Notes: generated by a model from the sequence alone, not told the origin. Shown: positions 1-9,910, numbered from the stretch's first letter. The stretch is 64,000 nucleotides of DNA from JBBQYA01 sp031412335 (GCA_031412335.1 JANOCT010000033.1:66189-130188); one strand, 5' to 3'. Numbers and translations are program-made.

Positions 1-3000
1 GAGATTGTTGAAGGAGTATTTGGCCTTACCGAAAAATATGAAATGGTTCTACAATAATTAGATCCAATAATGCAAGAATTTGCAGCTTTTACACAAATTA
101 CACCACCATTATAAGTATTAGAAAAAGATAAAGTAATAGAATTAGTACTGGAAACACCACTTGCGCCTGTTGGCAAAGTCCAGATATATGAAGTTGCACC
201 TGGAATAGCATCAACTGTAAAAACTAATCCGGTTGAATTTCTACAAACACCTAAAGGTCCGTTAATTGCTGATGCAGTTGCTAACGATGACGTTCCATTG
301 TCAACTATCCCATCACAATTATCATCAATTCCATTACATATTTCTATTGCAGAAGGGTTAACAGAAAAATTATTATCGTTGCAATCGATATTGTTAAGTA
401 CATAACCATTAGGAGTAGATGCAGTAGAATTTAGATCGATAAAAATTAAAGGATTTCCAAAATTATCAACATCTAAATCTTGATAATATCGAACGGTATT
501 ACAGTTTTCATCTGTTTGTCCATCGCAATTATCATCTATATTATTACCGCAAATTTCTGTTGTATTTGGATTTACATTTGGGTTTGCATCATCACAATCA
601 GTTGAATTTGTTGAATAACCTAAAGGCGCAGTTAAACTACATAAAAGTGCAGTTGTGGTTGAACCAAATCCATCATTGTCATTATCAACAAAATAAGATA
701 TTAGTGAGTTGATTGCCGTATTGTTATCATTACAATCAGTTGAATTTGTTGAATAACCTCTAGGAGCTATTGTACTACATAAAAGTACAGTTATGGTTGA
801 ACCAAATCCATCATTATCATTATCAACAAAATAAGATATTGGTGAGTTGATTGCCGTATTGTTATCATCACAATCAGTTGAATTTGTTGAATAACCTGTA
901 GGCGCTGTTAAACTACATAAAAGTGCAGTTGTGGTTGAGCCAAATCCATCATTATCATTATCAACAAAATAAGAAATTGGTGAGTTGATTGCCGTATTGT
1001 TATCATCACAATCAGTTGAATTTGTTGAATAACCTAAAGGAGCTGTTAAACTACATAAAAGTGCAGTTGTGTTCGAACCAAATCCATCATTATCAGCATC
1101 AACAAAATAAGAGATTGGTGAGTTGATTGCTGCATTGTTATCATTGCAATCGGTTGAATTTAAAACATAGTTCAACGGTTTGGTACATGCAGACTGAGTA
1201 ATCAACAAATTCCCAAATCCATCTCCATCCTGATCAGCATAATAAGTTGTTAACTTCTGAATTTCAGAAAGACTCACAGAAATATTTCCAGTTGCAGCTC
1301 CAAAACCTTCAAAAACAGCATAATATAATGTATTTGGACTTGCTTTAACTTTAATAGAACCAGCAGTTCCAGTACATAAAACTCCATTGTCATCATTTCC
1401 ACCTATTCTTACTCCATTGCTATCTAAAAGATGAACATAAGTATCGAAAGGTGATCCACAACTAGAAACTAGAATACTATCAGCACAAGCACTTGTTCTA
1501 AAACGATAAAACACATCTGCTGACGTTTGATTTAGAGCTCCAGTATAATCATTGGTAAATCCATTAGAGCTGATTGTTGAAACTACACCTGAAAAAGGTA
1601 AACTAGTAATAAATGGAAGTAAAAGATTGTCTCCAACTTTGGTTGTAACATTCAAACTCAAAGCATTTGAAAAAGCATCAACACAATTTGGATTGGTAAC
1701 TTTAGCACGAATTAAATAAGTTCCTCTTAATAATGCAATTGTTGCAGATGCTCCTGTTGCTCCTACAATGTCCGAATAGCTTGTACCAGCATTTGAAGAA
1801 GATTGCCATTGTATACTCGATCCAATTTGCCCGCTTAGATTAAAAACTCCAGAACTGCCAGATTGAAAGGTTGATACGCCTGATGCTGTACCTCCAACTG
1901 CTGGAGTTGTACAAGCAGATACTTCTTCAAAGGTTACATCATCAATATAAATATCATATTTATCTGCAAGCGATGTAGCTTTAAATCCTATTGTATAACT
2001 ACCTGAACTTGGCGGAACTAGAATACTAGAAACAGCTTCTACATAGGTTGTATTAATAGCATTCGTAACCGAGAAAATAGTAGCCGAGGTCATCGCAGCT
2101 GCATTTGCGGAATTGCCAAAACGAACTTCTAAATTTTCTGGATAAGTAGCTGACCTTACACGATACCAAAAACGAACTCTATAAGTTTTTGAAGCATTTA
2201 ATGCTAATGGTGGAGAAAACAAATAATCGTTTGCAGCATTTGTTGGACTATATGAATAGGCAACATTATTAGTTACAGACCTTGGAGTTAGTGTTCCTAA
2301 AGCCCAGGTTTTTCCATCAGCATTTACATCTTGAACTGACCAGCCACATGGCAAAGAGGTAGAACCATCAAAATTTTGAGTACTTGGGAATGTTGAAATG
2401 GTTGCATTTTGATAAGTAACCTGCGAACTTGATGAATTAGTACTTAAACCTGAACATGTAACAATACATCTATAATATGTAGTTGCAGATACATTAGAAA
2501 CTGTAACACTTTGATTAGTTGCTCCTGAAATATTGGCGAAAGTCGAATTATTTAAAGAAGATTGCCATTGATAAGTTTGGCCTGTACCCATTCCTATTCC
2601 TGATAATGCTAATGAAATATTACCAGGAATACATAATGTTGACGGACTAACTGAAACAGATGCAACTGCTGGCGGAGCTGTACATGGAACTGGATTAGCC
2701 AATTGAACTGCTGAATATGCATTTACTCTCCCATGTCCTAAATCTGTACTCCAGGTTCCATTAACTTGTCCGCTTACACCTGAATTATATGTATAACCTC
2801 CAACTTTATCCGCTGTTGATTCTATGATTTGACGCGCTTGTGATACTGTTAGGTTTGGATTTGTAGAAAGAATTAATGCCATAACACCTGCAGCATTTGG
2901 ACATGCTGATGACGTACCATTAAAAGTAGGTGCGTAATCTCCTGCAGAGTAACCAGCTGAACCAGAAATATCTGTTGTGTAAATTTTAACTCCTGGTGCT

Positions 3001-4358
3001 GCAATGTCTACTCCAGTTCCAAAATTAGATCCCCAAAAGTTTTCACCATCGCAAGATGTTGGACTCTTTCGCTGGTTACACATACTCATTGCAACTACAG
3101 AAATCACATTCGTCAATGTTGCAGGGTACGAATTAGCACCATTATCATTTCCAGCTGCAAATAATACTGGAGCACCTTTGCCTCCTCTACCTTGAGTATT
3201 TGCTCTGGTTATAGGATCATTAATTAAAACAGACGATCCACCCCCACCCCAGCTATTACTTAAAACATCCGCACCACCTTGGTTCCATGCCCAATCTAAA
3301 CTTGTACCGATCACGCTATTAGAGGTAACCCAATTAGCTCCAGATGAATATGCAATTCTAACAGGAATAATTTTACTGTTATATGCAATTCCGGCAACAC
3401 CTAAATTATTGTTTCCAACTCCAGCAACAATTCCTGCACATGCGGTTCCATGGGCATCGTTACCGCTTGGGCCACCATTACTTCCTAAACCTGTACCATC
3501 GAATCCAGGTAATAAGTTCGCTAATAAGTCAGGGTGAACTAAATCTACTCCTTCGTCGATAATCGCAATTTTAATGGCAGTAGATCCAGTTGTAATTCCC
3601 CAAGCAGCAAAAATTTTCATATCTGCTCCAGAAGTTCCATTGTATTGTATACTTGAGCCAGTATTATTCAATGACCATTGATATCCTAGAAAAGTATCGT
3701 TCGTATTGTACTTTTTCAAAAGTTTAAGAACGTCTGGTTCAGCAGTTGCAAACATTTCAGTTTCTGCAAACATATTTGCCATTTCTAAGGCTCTCATGGT
3801 GGAACTCTTGGTGATTTTTATGAAAAACAAATTTGGATCATATTTATATTGTTCGTCAATATAAGCTCCGTTTTGCTTTACTAATTCTTCCATTTTAGCA
3901 TAATCAGCCTTGTTTTTAAGTTTTACAACAAATCGGTCTAAAGCTGCTTCAGAAGTTCCATCTCGATAAATCAAAAATGGATTAGCATATTCAATTTGCT
4001 CATTTTTATTTAGCCTTTCAATTAATGCAAGAATTTGCTCATCCGATACACCTTTGGTTAGTTCGGCCATTACTACTTTAGGCAATGGCAAAAACATTTC
4101 TTTTATAATTGGCTCGAGTAGCTTTTCTGCAGAAAGCAAATTTTTCTGGGTTTCTACTGAGATAGTTGGTTTAAATTTTATCAGAACTTTTTGATTAGAT
4201 AAATCATAAAAGATTTTCCCATCAGGCGAGTAATGATAGATTTTGGTGGTACCGTTTGTTAAACTAGAACCATTTTGCTTTGCAATATTTTGGGCTTTTG
4301 CATTAGAAAAGCCTAAAAAAGCTATGCAAATAAAAATTTTCAGGAATTGATTTTTCAT
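1..4358 (-). CDS. Secreted S8 (subtilisin-like) serine peptidase with Ig-like and MopE-type repeats, partial at C-terminus
   Basis: The reading frame stays open from an ATG at 4358 to the left edge, about 1452 codons, with no stop in the window. It opens with a signal peptide (MKNQFLKIF...SNAKAQ). The subtilase triad is visible: Asp near residue 265 (IAIIDEGVD), His near 300 (NDAHGTACAG) and Ser near 481 (FNGTSSACPNAAG), followed by Ig-like and jelly-roll-like stretches. Residues about 1030-1280 hold acidic repeats of the type YFVDNDNDGFG...STDCDDNN, the MopE-like putative metal-binding motif. A further Ig-like region follows. Such proteins are usually exported by the type IX system with a C-terminal sorting domain; that end lies outside the window, so this last point is inference. 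Confidence 0.93.
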   Translation of the reverse strand, partial: MKNQFLKIFICIAFLGFSNAKAQNIAKQNGSSLTNGTTKIYHYSPDGKIFYDLSNQKVLIKFKPTISVETQKNLLSAEKLLEPIIKEMFLPLPKVVMAELTKGVSDEQILALIERLNKNEQIEYANPFLIYRDGTSEAALDRFVVKLKNKADYAKMEELVKQNGAYIDEQYKYDPNLFFIKITKSSTMRALEMANMFAETEMFATAEPDVLKLLKKYNTNDTFLGYQWSLNNTGSSIQYNGTSGADMKIFAAWGITTGSTAIKIAIIDEGVDLVHPDLLANLLPGFDGTGLGSNGGPSGNDAHGTACAGIVAGVGNNNLGVAGIAYNSKIIPVRIAYSSGANWVTSNSVIGTSLDWAWNQGGADVLSNSWGGGGSSVLINDPITRANTQGRGGKGAPVLFAAGNDNGANSYPATLTNVISVVAMSMCNQRKSPTSCDGENFWGSNFGTGVDIAAPGVKIYTTDISGSAGYSAGDYAPTFNGTSSACPNAAGVMALILSTNPNLTVSQARQIIESTADKVGGYTYNSGVSGQVNGTWSTDLGHGRVNAYSAVQLANPVPCTAPPAVASVSVSPSTLCIPGNISLALSGIGMGTGQTYQWQSSLNNSTFANISGATNQSVTVSNVSATTYYRCIVTCSGLSTNSSSSQVTYQNATISTFPSTQNFDGSTSLPCGWSVQDVNADGKTWALGTLTPRSVTNNVAYSYSPTNAANDYLFSPPLALNASKTYRVRFWYRVRSATYPENLEVRFGNSANAAAMTSATIFSVTNAINTTYVEAVSSILVPPSSGSYTIGFKATSLADKYDIYIDDVTFEEVSACTTPAVGGTASGVSTFQSGSSGVFNLSGQIGSSIQWQSSSNAGTSYSDIVGATGASATIALLRGTYLIRAKVTNPNCVDAFSNALSLNVTTKVGDNLLLPFITSLPFSGVVSTISSNGFTNDYTGALNQTSADVFYRFRTSACADSILVSSCGSPFDTYVHLLDSNGVRIGGNDDNGVLCTGTAGSIKVKASPNTLYYAVFEGFGAATGNISVSLSEIQKLTTYYADQDGDGFGNLLITQSACTKPLNYVLNSTDCNDNNAAINSPISYFVDADNDGFGSNTTALLCSLTAPLGYSTNSTDCDDNNTAINSPISYFVDNDNDGFGSTTTALLCSLTAPTGYSTNSTDCDDNNTAINSPISYFVDNDNDGFGSTITVLLCSTIAPRGYSTNSTDCNDNNTAINSLISYFVDNDNDGFGSTTTALLCSLTAPLGYSTNSTDCDDANPNVNPNTTEICGNNIDDNCDGQTDENCNTVRYYQDLDVDNFGNPLIFIDLNSTASTPNGYVLNNIDCNDNNFSVNPSAIEICNGIDDNCDGIVDNGTSSLATASAINGPLGVCRNSTGLVFTVDAIPGATSYIWTLPTGASGVSSTNSITLSFSNTYNGGVICVKAANSCIIGSNYCRTISYFSVRPNTPSTI
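595..1284 (-). repeat. 138-bp in-frame tandem repeats (46 residues each)
   Basis: The block starting CAATCAGTTGAATTTGTTGA recurs at 595, 733, 871 and 1009, with a diverged copy at 1147, an exact 138-bp period. On the minus strand each copy encodes one acidic D-x-D-x-D-G-F-G ... STDCDDNN module of the subtilase. Copies are nearly identical at the DNA level, which suggests recent unequal recombination or slippage. Confidence 0.9.
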
Positions 4359-5003
4359 TATTGAGAGAATAGTAAAACGTAAATAAAGTATATTTTTTTA
4401 AATATTTAAAGAACAATTTGTTAACGATAGCTTTCAATTGAAATCAGCAACATAATGATGTTGGATAATTACTATGTTTTTGATAATTTTTGAGTTGATT
4501 ATTAACAATTGGATAGAAAGAAAATTGAGAATCGAGTTTTAAAAAGCACAACGTTAGCCAGTTTTTACTAATAATTAAATACCTATAAAAGGGTATTTTG
4601 AAATTTTGAATTTGCATGTTATACCCTATTTTTAAAATTTTTACCGCTTAGCTTACTTAAACTTATTTTTTGAATATTATTATTTGCCTATCATATTTCA
4701 AGAATGAAAGCTACGTTCAATCTTGGATTCAAATTTGGAAAAGAATTTAAACTACTTGATAGGATTTTTAACGCTATTAATCCAAATTTTCCATCATTTT
4801 ACAGGACAAATTATTCATAACTTTACAGAATTGATTATAATCTATAAAATATTCAAATAATTGGTTACCGTTTTTACCATATGCTTTTGCGAAATATCTT
4901 ATTCTTTCAAAATCACAATAATCTTATTTTTAAAATAAAAACTTTAGATTAGAGTCTTAATTGAAAGGTAAATTCCATAAAACAATTCTTAAAATTTGTT
5001 AAT
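4359..5003. other. 645-bp AT-rich spacer, no gene recognised
   Basis: This lies between the subtilase start (leftward) and the DoxX-like pair (rightward), so it should hold both promoters. I see no ORF worth calling and no clear TAnnTTTG box. The only structure noticed is an inverted GGGTAT ... ATACCC pair about 22 bp apart near 4590-4626, too short to interpret. Confidence 0.5.
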
Positions 5004-5342
5004 ATGAATATGTATTCGACCATCGCTCAAATCATCATTGCAATATCAATAGGTTACGTATGGATATTTCGTTTCGATAACATTGTAAAAGAATTTGAGC
5101 AATATGGACTTAGTGATTTGACCAGAACTATGGTTGGTGCTGCAAAAATAATTTTAGCTACCTTATTAATAGTTGGTATCTGGCATTCAGAATTTATTTT
5201 AATACCGTCTGTGTTGATAGGATTATTAATGATCGCAGCTCAGTACTTTCATTTTAAGGTAAAAAACCCAATCCAAAAACATTTACCTTCTCTTTTTCTT
5301 TTGAGTTTGTGTATTGTTATTGTGTTAATTAGTATCAACTAA
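5004..5342 (+). CDS. DoxX-like small membrane protein
   Basis: 112 residues with four predicted hydrophobic segments: an N-terminal helix ending in the FRFDNIVKEFEQYGL loop, then helices near residues 45-65, 68-85 and 95-112. The short helix-loop (F..FG/YGL) after helix 1, followed by three more helices, fits the DoxX_2 (DoxX-like) family. The exact biochemical role of these proteins is not established. The gene is followed after 7 bp by a second, weakly similar four-helix gene, so the two probably form an operon. Family assignment rests on topology and the loop motif only. Confidence 0.7.
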   Translation: MNMYSTIAQIIIAISIGYVWIFRFDNIVKEFEQYGLSDLTRTMVGAAKIILATLLIVGIWHSEFILIPSVLIGLLMIAAQYFHFKVKNPIQKHLPSLFLLSLCIVIVLISIN

Positions 5343-5349
5343 TATATTA

Positions 5350-5715
5350 ATGAATTTATTTTTTGGACTGATTCTACTTTCAAGTTTATCATTTTTGATT
5401 TACGGTATCGCTTATTTCAAATCTGCAAACATGAAAAGCGAATTTAAACGTTTTGGTTTAGAAAAATATGGAACACTTACTGCGGTATTAGAAATTATTG
5501 GTTCAATTGGATTGCTAGTTGGTTTAATGAATAATATTATTCTTTTAATTTCTGCAGGAGGTTTAGTCTTATTAATGCTTTTAGGGGTTTTAGTAAGATT
5601 AAAAATAAAAGATAGTTTGCTAGCTATATCTCCTGCATTCTTTTTTATGATATTGAATGGATATATTTTCTATAAAACTTTATTGTTTTTTTTTGAAGCG
5701 TTTTTATTGTTTTGA
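5350..5715 (+). CDS. DoxX-like small membrane protein, second copy
   Basis: 121 residues, four hydrophobic segments, with a SEFKRFGLEKYG loop that aligns by eye with EFEQYGLSDLT in the upstream neighbour. It starts 7 bp after that gene's stop, so co-transcription is likely. The two look like an ancient tandem duplication of a DoxX-like unit. No catalytic motif is visible and no substrate can be named. The downstream neighbour is a repeat element, not a gene. Confidence 0.7.
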   Translation: MNLFFGLILLSSLSFLIYGIAYFKSANMKSEFKRFGLEKYGTLTAVLEIIGSIGLLVGLMNNIILLISAGGLVLLMLLGVLVRLKIKDSLLAISPAFFFMILNGYIFYKTLLFFFEAFLLF

Positions 5716-5804
5716 AAAACAATAAAACTAACTTTAATTATAGAATACTCATCAAAAATTAATTGTAAAAATCGACGTTAATTTTAATTTATATACAAAC
5801 ATAT

Positions 5805-6047
5805 TACCCTTTGTTCGGTTTAAAACAATATATAAAAATGTAAAATCAGAGTGCTAAGGCTTAGGGATAGTAGCTGCATACTTTTTTCCTTTAAAAAACA
5901 GTTAAATAAAAAAAAGATATAGCGAATAGCCCGGTCTCGTCATTAAAAAGACGAGAGAAACCCTAATTGTATTTAAAATACATAATATCAATTATTAAAA
6001 AAAATAAATAAAAATAATTAAAAACTAATCAAACCGCACAACGGGTA
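5805..6047. repeat. 243-bp repeat element with 17-bp terminal inverted repeats, copy 1
   Basis: Left end TACCCTTTGTTCGGTTT and right end AAACCGCACAACGGGTA are inverted repeats matching at 15 of 17 bases. The interior matches 36960-37207 closely: AGTGCTAAGGCTTAGGGATA, a T-rich/A-rich stem closing on AAAAAGATATAGCG, TAGCCCGG, and a CTCGTC ... GACGAG hairpin. No ORF is present. It sits between the DoxX-like pair and the 3' end of the LutA-like gene. It could be a MITE-like mobile element or a structured RNA; no target-site duplication is clear. Confidence 0.8.
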
Positions 6048-6062
6048 TATTATCAATTAAAA

Positions 6063-6782
6063 TTACCAACCGCTCGCCAGAACATCTGCTAAATGCATTG
6101 TTTTTAATGGTAATTTTTGTTTATCAATATATCCTTGTAAATGCAATAAGCAAGAGGCATCAGTAGATATGAGAATCTCAGCTCCAGTTTCCATGGCATT
6201 ATTTACTTTTTGTTGACCCATTGCAGCAGAAATACTTTCAAATTTAACAGCGAATGTTCCACCGAAACCGCAGCAAGTTTCTACATCATTTAGTTCAATA
6301 AGTTCTAATCCTTTTACATTTTTAAGCAAGTTTCTGGGGCTTTGTTTTACACCACATTCTCGGAGAGCAGCACAAGCATCGTGATAAGTGGCTTTTGCAG
6401 GAAGAGATGCACCAAAATCTTCAATTCCTAATACATTAACTAAAAAATCAGATAGTTCATACATATTATTTTGAATTGATCGACACTTATTATGCGAAAC
6501 AGCATTAGTAAACAAATCATTGTAATACGTTTTCACCATTCCAACACATGATCCAGAAGGACTCACAATGGGCATATCATCTGGAAAATCATTAATAAAT
6601 TTTTGCCCAACAGATTTTGCTTCATCCCAAAAACCTGAATTAAATGCCGGTTGTCCACAGCATGTTTGCTCTGGATTATAAAAAACTTTACAACCTGCTT
6701 TTTCTAATACTTTAATAGTATTCATAGCTGTATTTGGATACAACTGGTCAATAAAACAGGGAATAAAAAGGCATACGTTCAT
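6063..6782 (-). CDS. LutA/YkgE-type (Fe-S)-binding cysteine-rich-domain protein
   Basis: 239 residues with two cysteine-rich (CCG) domains: CFIPCFID and CCGQPAF in the first half, YHDACAALRECG and CCGFGGTFAVK in the second. This is the architecture of LutA (L-lactate oxidation) and of the C-terminal part of glycolate oxidase/heterodisulfide reductase iron-sulfur subunits. Full length for LutA (about 240). In Bacillus LutA works with LutB and LutC; neither is adjacent here, so the physiological partner is unknown. The MFS gene ends 14 bp upstream on the same strand, suggesting one transcript. Confidence 0.85.
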   Translation of the reverse strand: MNVCLFIPCFIDQLYPNTAMNTIKVLEKAGCKVFYNPEQTCCGQPAFNSGFWDEAKSVGQKFINDFPDDMPIVSPSGSCVGMVKTYYNDLFTNAVSHNKCRSIQNNMYELSDFLVNVLGIEDFGASLPAKATYHDACAALRECGVKQSPRNLLKNVKGLELIELNDVETCCGFGGTFAVKFESISAAMGQQKVNNAMETGAEILISTDASCLLHLQGYIDKQKLPLKTMHLADVLASGW

Positions 6783-6796
6783 GTAGTAAAAATAAA

Positions 6797-8089
6797 TTAT
6801 CGGATACTGGTGAAATTAACTTTCATGATCCTAAATAAAAAGAATAAACCAATAACAAAAAAAATAGCAAGCATACCAATGGAGTTTTTCATACTTCCTG
6901 TTAATTCTTCAATTAAGCCATATGATGCAGTTCCTAATACAATTGCCATCTTATCTGTCACATCAAAAAAACTAAAGTAAGAAGTAGTATCTTTTGTTTC
7001 GGGCAACATTTTAGAATAAGTGGATCGCGATAAAGATTGAATTCCCCCCATTACCATACCAACGAAAAATGCAAGGGTGTAAAACTGTTGGACATTACTT
7101 ACTTGCAATGCACCCAAACAAATACCAATCCATGCAATTATAGCAATTGCTAATGCTTTCGCATTGCCTAATTTAGATGAGATAAATGAAAATAGATAGG
7201 CACCGCCAATAGCAACAAACTGGATAATGAGTATAGTAGTTATTAATTGTCCGCTTTCTAATTTCAATTCTTTATCACCATATAATGCCGCAACGTACAT
7301 TACCGTTTGCACTCCCATATTAAAAAAGAAAAAAGAAAGCAAAAATGATGTTAACCTGGATTGAGTCTTAATTTCTTTAAATACTTTGATAAGCTCGCGA
7401 TACCCATTTAAGATTACATGATGAGTTGCTACACGCTTTTCTGTAGGCGAAGGAAGATGTCGAAATGAATATTGTGCAAAAACGATCCACCATATACCAG
7501 TAAGTAAAAAACTTATTCGTGCGGGTAAACTATCATCCGTAATTCCAAAAAGTTTAGGCTGAAGTACCAGAGCAAGTGAAGCAATTAATAAAATTGAACT
7601 TCCGATATAACCCAAGGCATAGCCTTTTGCGCTTACTTTATCTTGGTTTGCAGGCGAAGATATTTCAGGTAAATATGAATTATAAAAAACTAAACTGCCA
7701 GAAAAACCAACACTTGCCAAAAAAAATTCTATTATTCCAAACTCAATATTTCCTGAAACGAAAAAATAAAGTGAACTGCAGGAAATTGCACCTAGATAAC
7801 AGAAAAAGCGCATGAACATTTTTTTATTCCCAGAATAATCTGCAATACCTGAAAGCAAAGGGGAAACAAGGGCAACTACCAAAAACGACAAAGAAATTGC
7901 ATACGAATACAAGGCCGTGTTTACATACGTCCTACCAAAAAAATCTACAAATCCGGAATTTTCATTTTTAGTTATGGCTGAATAATAAATAGGAAATATA
8001 GTAGAGGTTATAACCAATGGGTAAACTGAATTAGCCCAATCGTACATTGCCCAAGCATTCACTACTTTTTTATTATCCAATGATTTCAT
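6797..8089 (-). CDS. UMF1-family MFS transporter (Atg22-like)
   Basis: 430 residues with about twelve hydrophobic segments. The N-terminus VNAWAMYDWANSVYPLVI is the hallmark of the UMF1/Atg22-like subfamily of the major facilitator superfamily, as is the internal GGIQSLSRSTYSKMLPE segment. Members are putative effluxers; vacuolar Atg22 exports amino acids in yeast, but no bacterial substrate can be inferred. The LutA-like gene follows 14 bp downstream on the same strand. Confidence 0.88.
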   Translation of the reverse strand: MKSLDNKKVVNAWAMYDWANSVYPLVITSTIFPIYYSAITKNENSGFVDFFGRTYVNTALYSYAISLSFLVVALVSPLLSGIADYSGNKKMFMRFFCYLGAISCSSLYFFVSGNIEFGIIEFFLASVGFSGSLVFYNSYLPEISSPANQDKVSAKGYALGYIGSSILLIASLALVLQPKLFGITDDSLPARISFLLTGIWWIVFAQYSFRHLPSPTEKRVATHHVILNGYRELIKVFKEIKTQSRLTSFLLSFFFFNMGVQTVMYVAALYGDKELKLESGQLITTILIIQFVAIGGAYLFSFISSKLGNAKALAIAIIAWIGICLGALQVSNVQQFYTLAFFVGMVMGGIQSLSRSTYSKMLPETKDTTSYFSFFDVTDKMAIVLGTASYGLIEELTGSMKNSIGMLAIFFVIGLFFLFRIMKVNFTSIR

Positions 8090-8193
8090 AGTAAAGGTAA
8101 TTTTTGACGGTGAAAATAAGGCATTTTTTTGTTAGTATAAGTAATATTAATCTGGAGATTATTTTACTCCATTTTGAAAATTTATTTTTTTTA

Positions 8194-8256
8194 ATGAAAA
8201 CATTAAACTTTATTATAGCATTGCTAGGTTTGATTGTTATCATTTTTATTAAATGA
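8194..8256 (+). CDS. Possible 20-residue hydrophobic peptide
   Basis: An ATG at 8194 opens a short frame, M-K-T-L-N-F followed by about 14 hydrophobic residues and a terminal K, ending TGA at 8254-8256. It could be a single-helix membrane peptide and lies upstream of the VTT-domain gene on the same strand. Nothing else supports it; a chance frame in AT-rich DNA is just as plausible. Confidence 0.2.
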   Translation: MKTLNFIIALLGLIVIIFIK

Positions 8257-8289
8257 AAACCACTAACAATTTTTTATTTTTTTAAAAAT

Positions 8290-9000
8290 ATGCTCTTTCA
8301 AAAAAGAATTAAAGATAAATTCAATTATTATTTAGGTCTATTTCAATCAGATAAAAGTTATTTTCTAATTGCTTTATTCTTTGCCATTTTTCCAATTATA
8401 TTCTCATCGTTTATTATCATTTTTTTTCAAAACTGGCTTAATACTCTAGATCACAATATCTTAGGTTTGCTCATTGTTGCATTACTGGCTTCAATTACAA
8501 TGGCATTTGGGCTAACACCAACAACATTTGTTGCCATACTATGTGGGTATTATTTTGGATTTTTTGGTTTAATTGGTTTACTAATTGCCTACCCAATTGC
8601 TGCATATATTGGATTAAAATTTGGCCAATGGCTCAATACTATAATGAGTGGAAGTACTTTTTTTCATCATCCACATTTAAATTTACTGGCGAATAAAATT
8701 GGACCCGAACAATTTAAATTGATATTTTTTATGAGACTTTCCCCTGCTCTTCCTTTTGCAGCTTCTAATTTTGCCTTATCTAAAGTACCCATTACAATTT
8801 GGATATACCTAACAGCAAGTTTTGCTGGAATGCTGCCACGCACTATTGTATTCTTTATCGCTGGTTTGCATGGTGATGAATTGATGAACGCATTTAAAAA
8901 CCCTGAAAATATTACCCAGCAACAAGTTTTTATGGCGCTTTTATTTATTGTATCCATAGCCGGTCTTATTTATACAATGAAAAGAATAACTAAAAACTAA
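8290..9000 (+). CDS. VTT-domain (TVP38/TMEM64, DedA-related) membrane protein
   Basis: 236 residues, five to six hydrophobic segments. The core is recognisable as the VTT/SNARE-associated domain: a re-entrant loop with GLTPTTFVAILCGYYFG near residues 75-92 and the conserved F-M-R-L-S-P-A-L-P-F-A-ASNF segment near residues 150-163, followed by GMLPRTIVFFIAG. Bacterial members are membrane proteins linked to lipid or ion handling; the exact substrate here is unknown. The gene stands alone, in front of the cysteine-biosynthesis pair but 100 bp away. Confidence 0.85.
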   Translation: MLFQKRIKDKFNYYLGLFQSDKSYFLIALFFAIFPIIFSSFIIIFFQNWLNTLDHNILGLLIVALLASITMAFGLTPTTFVAILCGYYFGFFGLIGLLIAYPIAAYIGLKFGQWLNTIMSGSTFFHHPHLNLLANKIGPEQFKLIFFMRLSPALPFAASNFALSKVPITIWIYLTASFAGMLPRTIVFFIAGLHGDELMNAFKNPENITQQQVFMALLFIVSIAGLIYTMKRITKN

Positions 9001-9099
9001 ACTTTTATTTTAGTTACATGTTGGAACATATATCTACCTTTAGTATTTTCTGATTAACCAAATTTAAATACAAAATAATAATTTATTGTTTTATAAGGT

Positions 9100-9900
9100 A
9101 TGTCTATAATTTTCAATTCAGATTATCCAACAAAAAAATCGATTGAGCTATTTGCCGATGATTTATATTCTTTTCTTTTTCCAATTATTAAAGGTAAAAC
9201 AAATGAACCTTTTGAAAATTTTGAAGGCTTCACAGACCTCCAATATAAACTCAAGCGGTTATTATTGGATAATTTACTACGAGAAGGAAGTGATAAAAAT
9301 GAAATAGTAGCTAATTATTTCAACGAACTGCCTAAGATTTATGGTGATTTAAAATCGGATGCTACGCATATTTTAGAATCAGATCCTGCAGCAACTTCTT
9401 GCGAAGAAATAATGATGGCATACCCAGGTTTTTTTGCCATTTCAATTTATCGTTTGGCTCATTTTTTGAACTTTTTGGGTGTAAAATTAATTCCAAGAGT
9501 TATGTCAGAGTTTGCTCATAGAAGAACAGGGATAGATATTCATCCTGAAGCAGAAATTGGAAAATCATTTTTTATTGATCATGGCACGGGTGCAGTAATA
9601 GGTCAAACAGCAAAAATTGGAGAAAGAGTAAAAATTTATCAAGGAGTTACATTAGGAGCCTTAAGTGTGGATAAAGTTTTTGCGAATACAAAGCGACATC
9701 CAAGTATTGAAAATGATGTGGTTATATATTCGGGAGCTACTATTTTAGGTGGAAATACTGTTATTGGAAACAATAGTGTAATTGGAGGAAACGTTTGGCT
9801 AACAGAATCTGTCCCTCCATATTCCTTGGTTTATCATAAAAGTGAAACCAAAATCAGAACAAAAAAAGAACCATTAGATATTATAGATTTTTCCATTTAA
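9100..9900 (+). CDS. cysE: Serine O-acetyltransferase
   Basis: 266 residues. The C-terminal half is a left-handed beta-helix of hexapeptide repeats with the conserved GIDIHPEAEIGKSFFIDHGTG start, then AVIGQTAKIGERVKIYQGVTLGA and an IGGNVWLTESVPPYS end. This is the serine acetyltransferase signature; the enzyme makes O-acetylserine from serine and acetyl-CoA. The N-terminal helical half (residues 1-140) is the usual trimer-dimer module. Cysteine synthase starts 10 bp downstream, so the pair forms a two-step cysteine operon. Confidence 0.93.
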   Translation: MSIIFNSDYPTKKSIELFADDLYSFLFPIIKGKTNEPFENFEGFTDLQYKLKRLLLDNLLREGSDKNEIVANYFNELPKIYGDLKSDATHILESDPAATSCEEIMMAYPGFFAISIYRLAHFLNFLGVKLIPRVMSEFAHRRTGIDIHPEAEIGKSFFIDHGTGAVIGQTAKIGERVKIYQGVTLGALSVDKVFANTKRHPSIENDVVIYSGATILGGNTVIGNNSVIGGNVWLTESVPPYSLVYHKSETKIRTKKEPLDIIDFSI

Positions 9901-9910
9901 AATTTAAACA

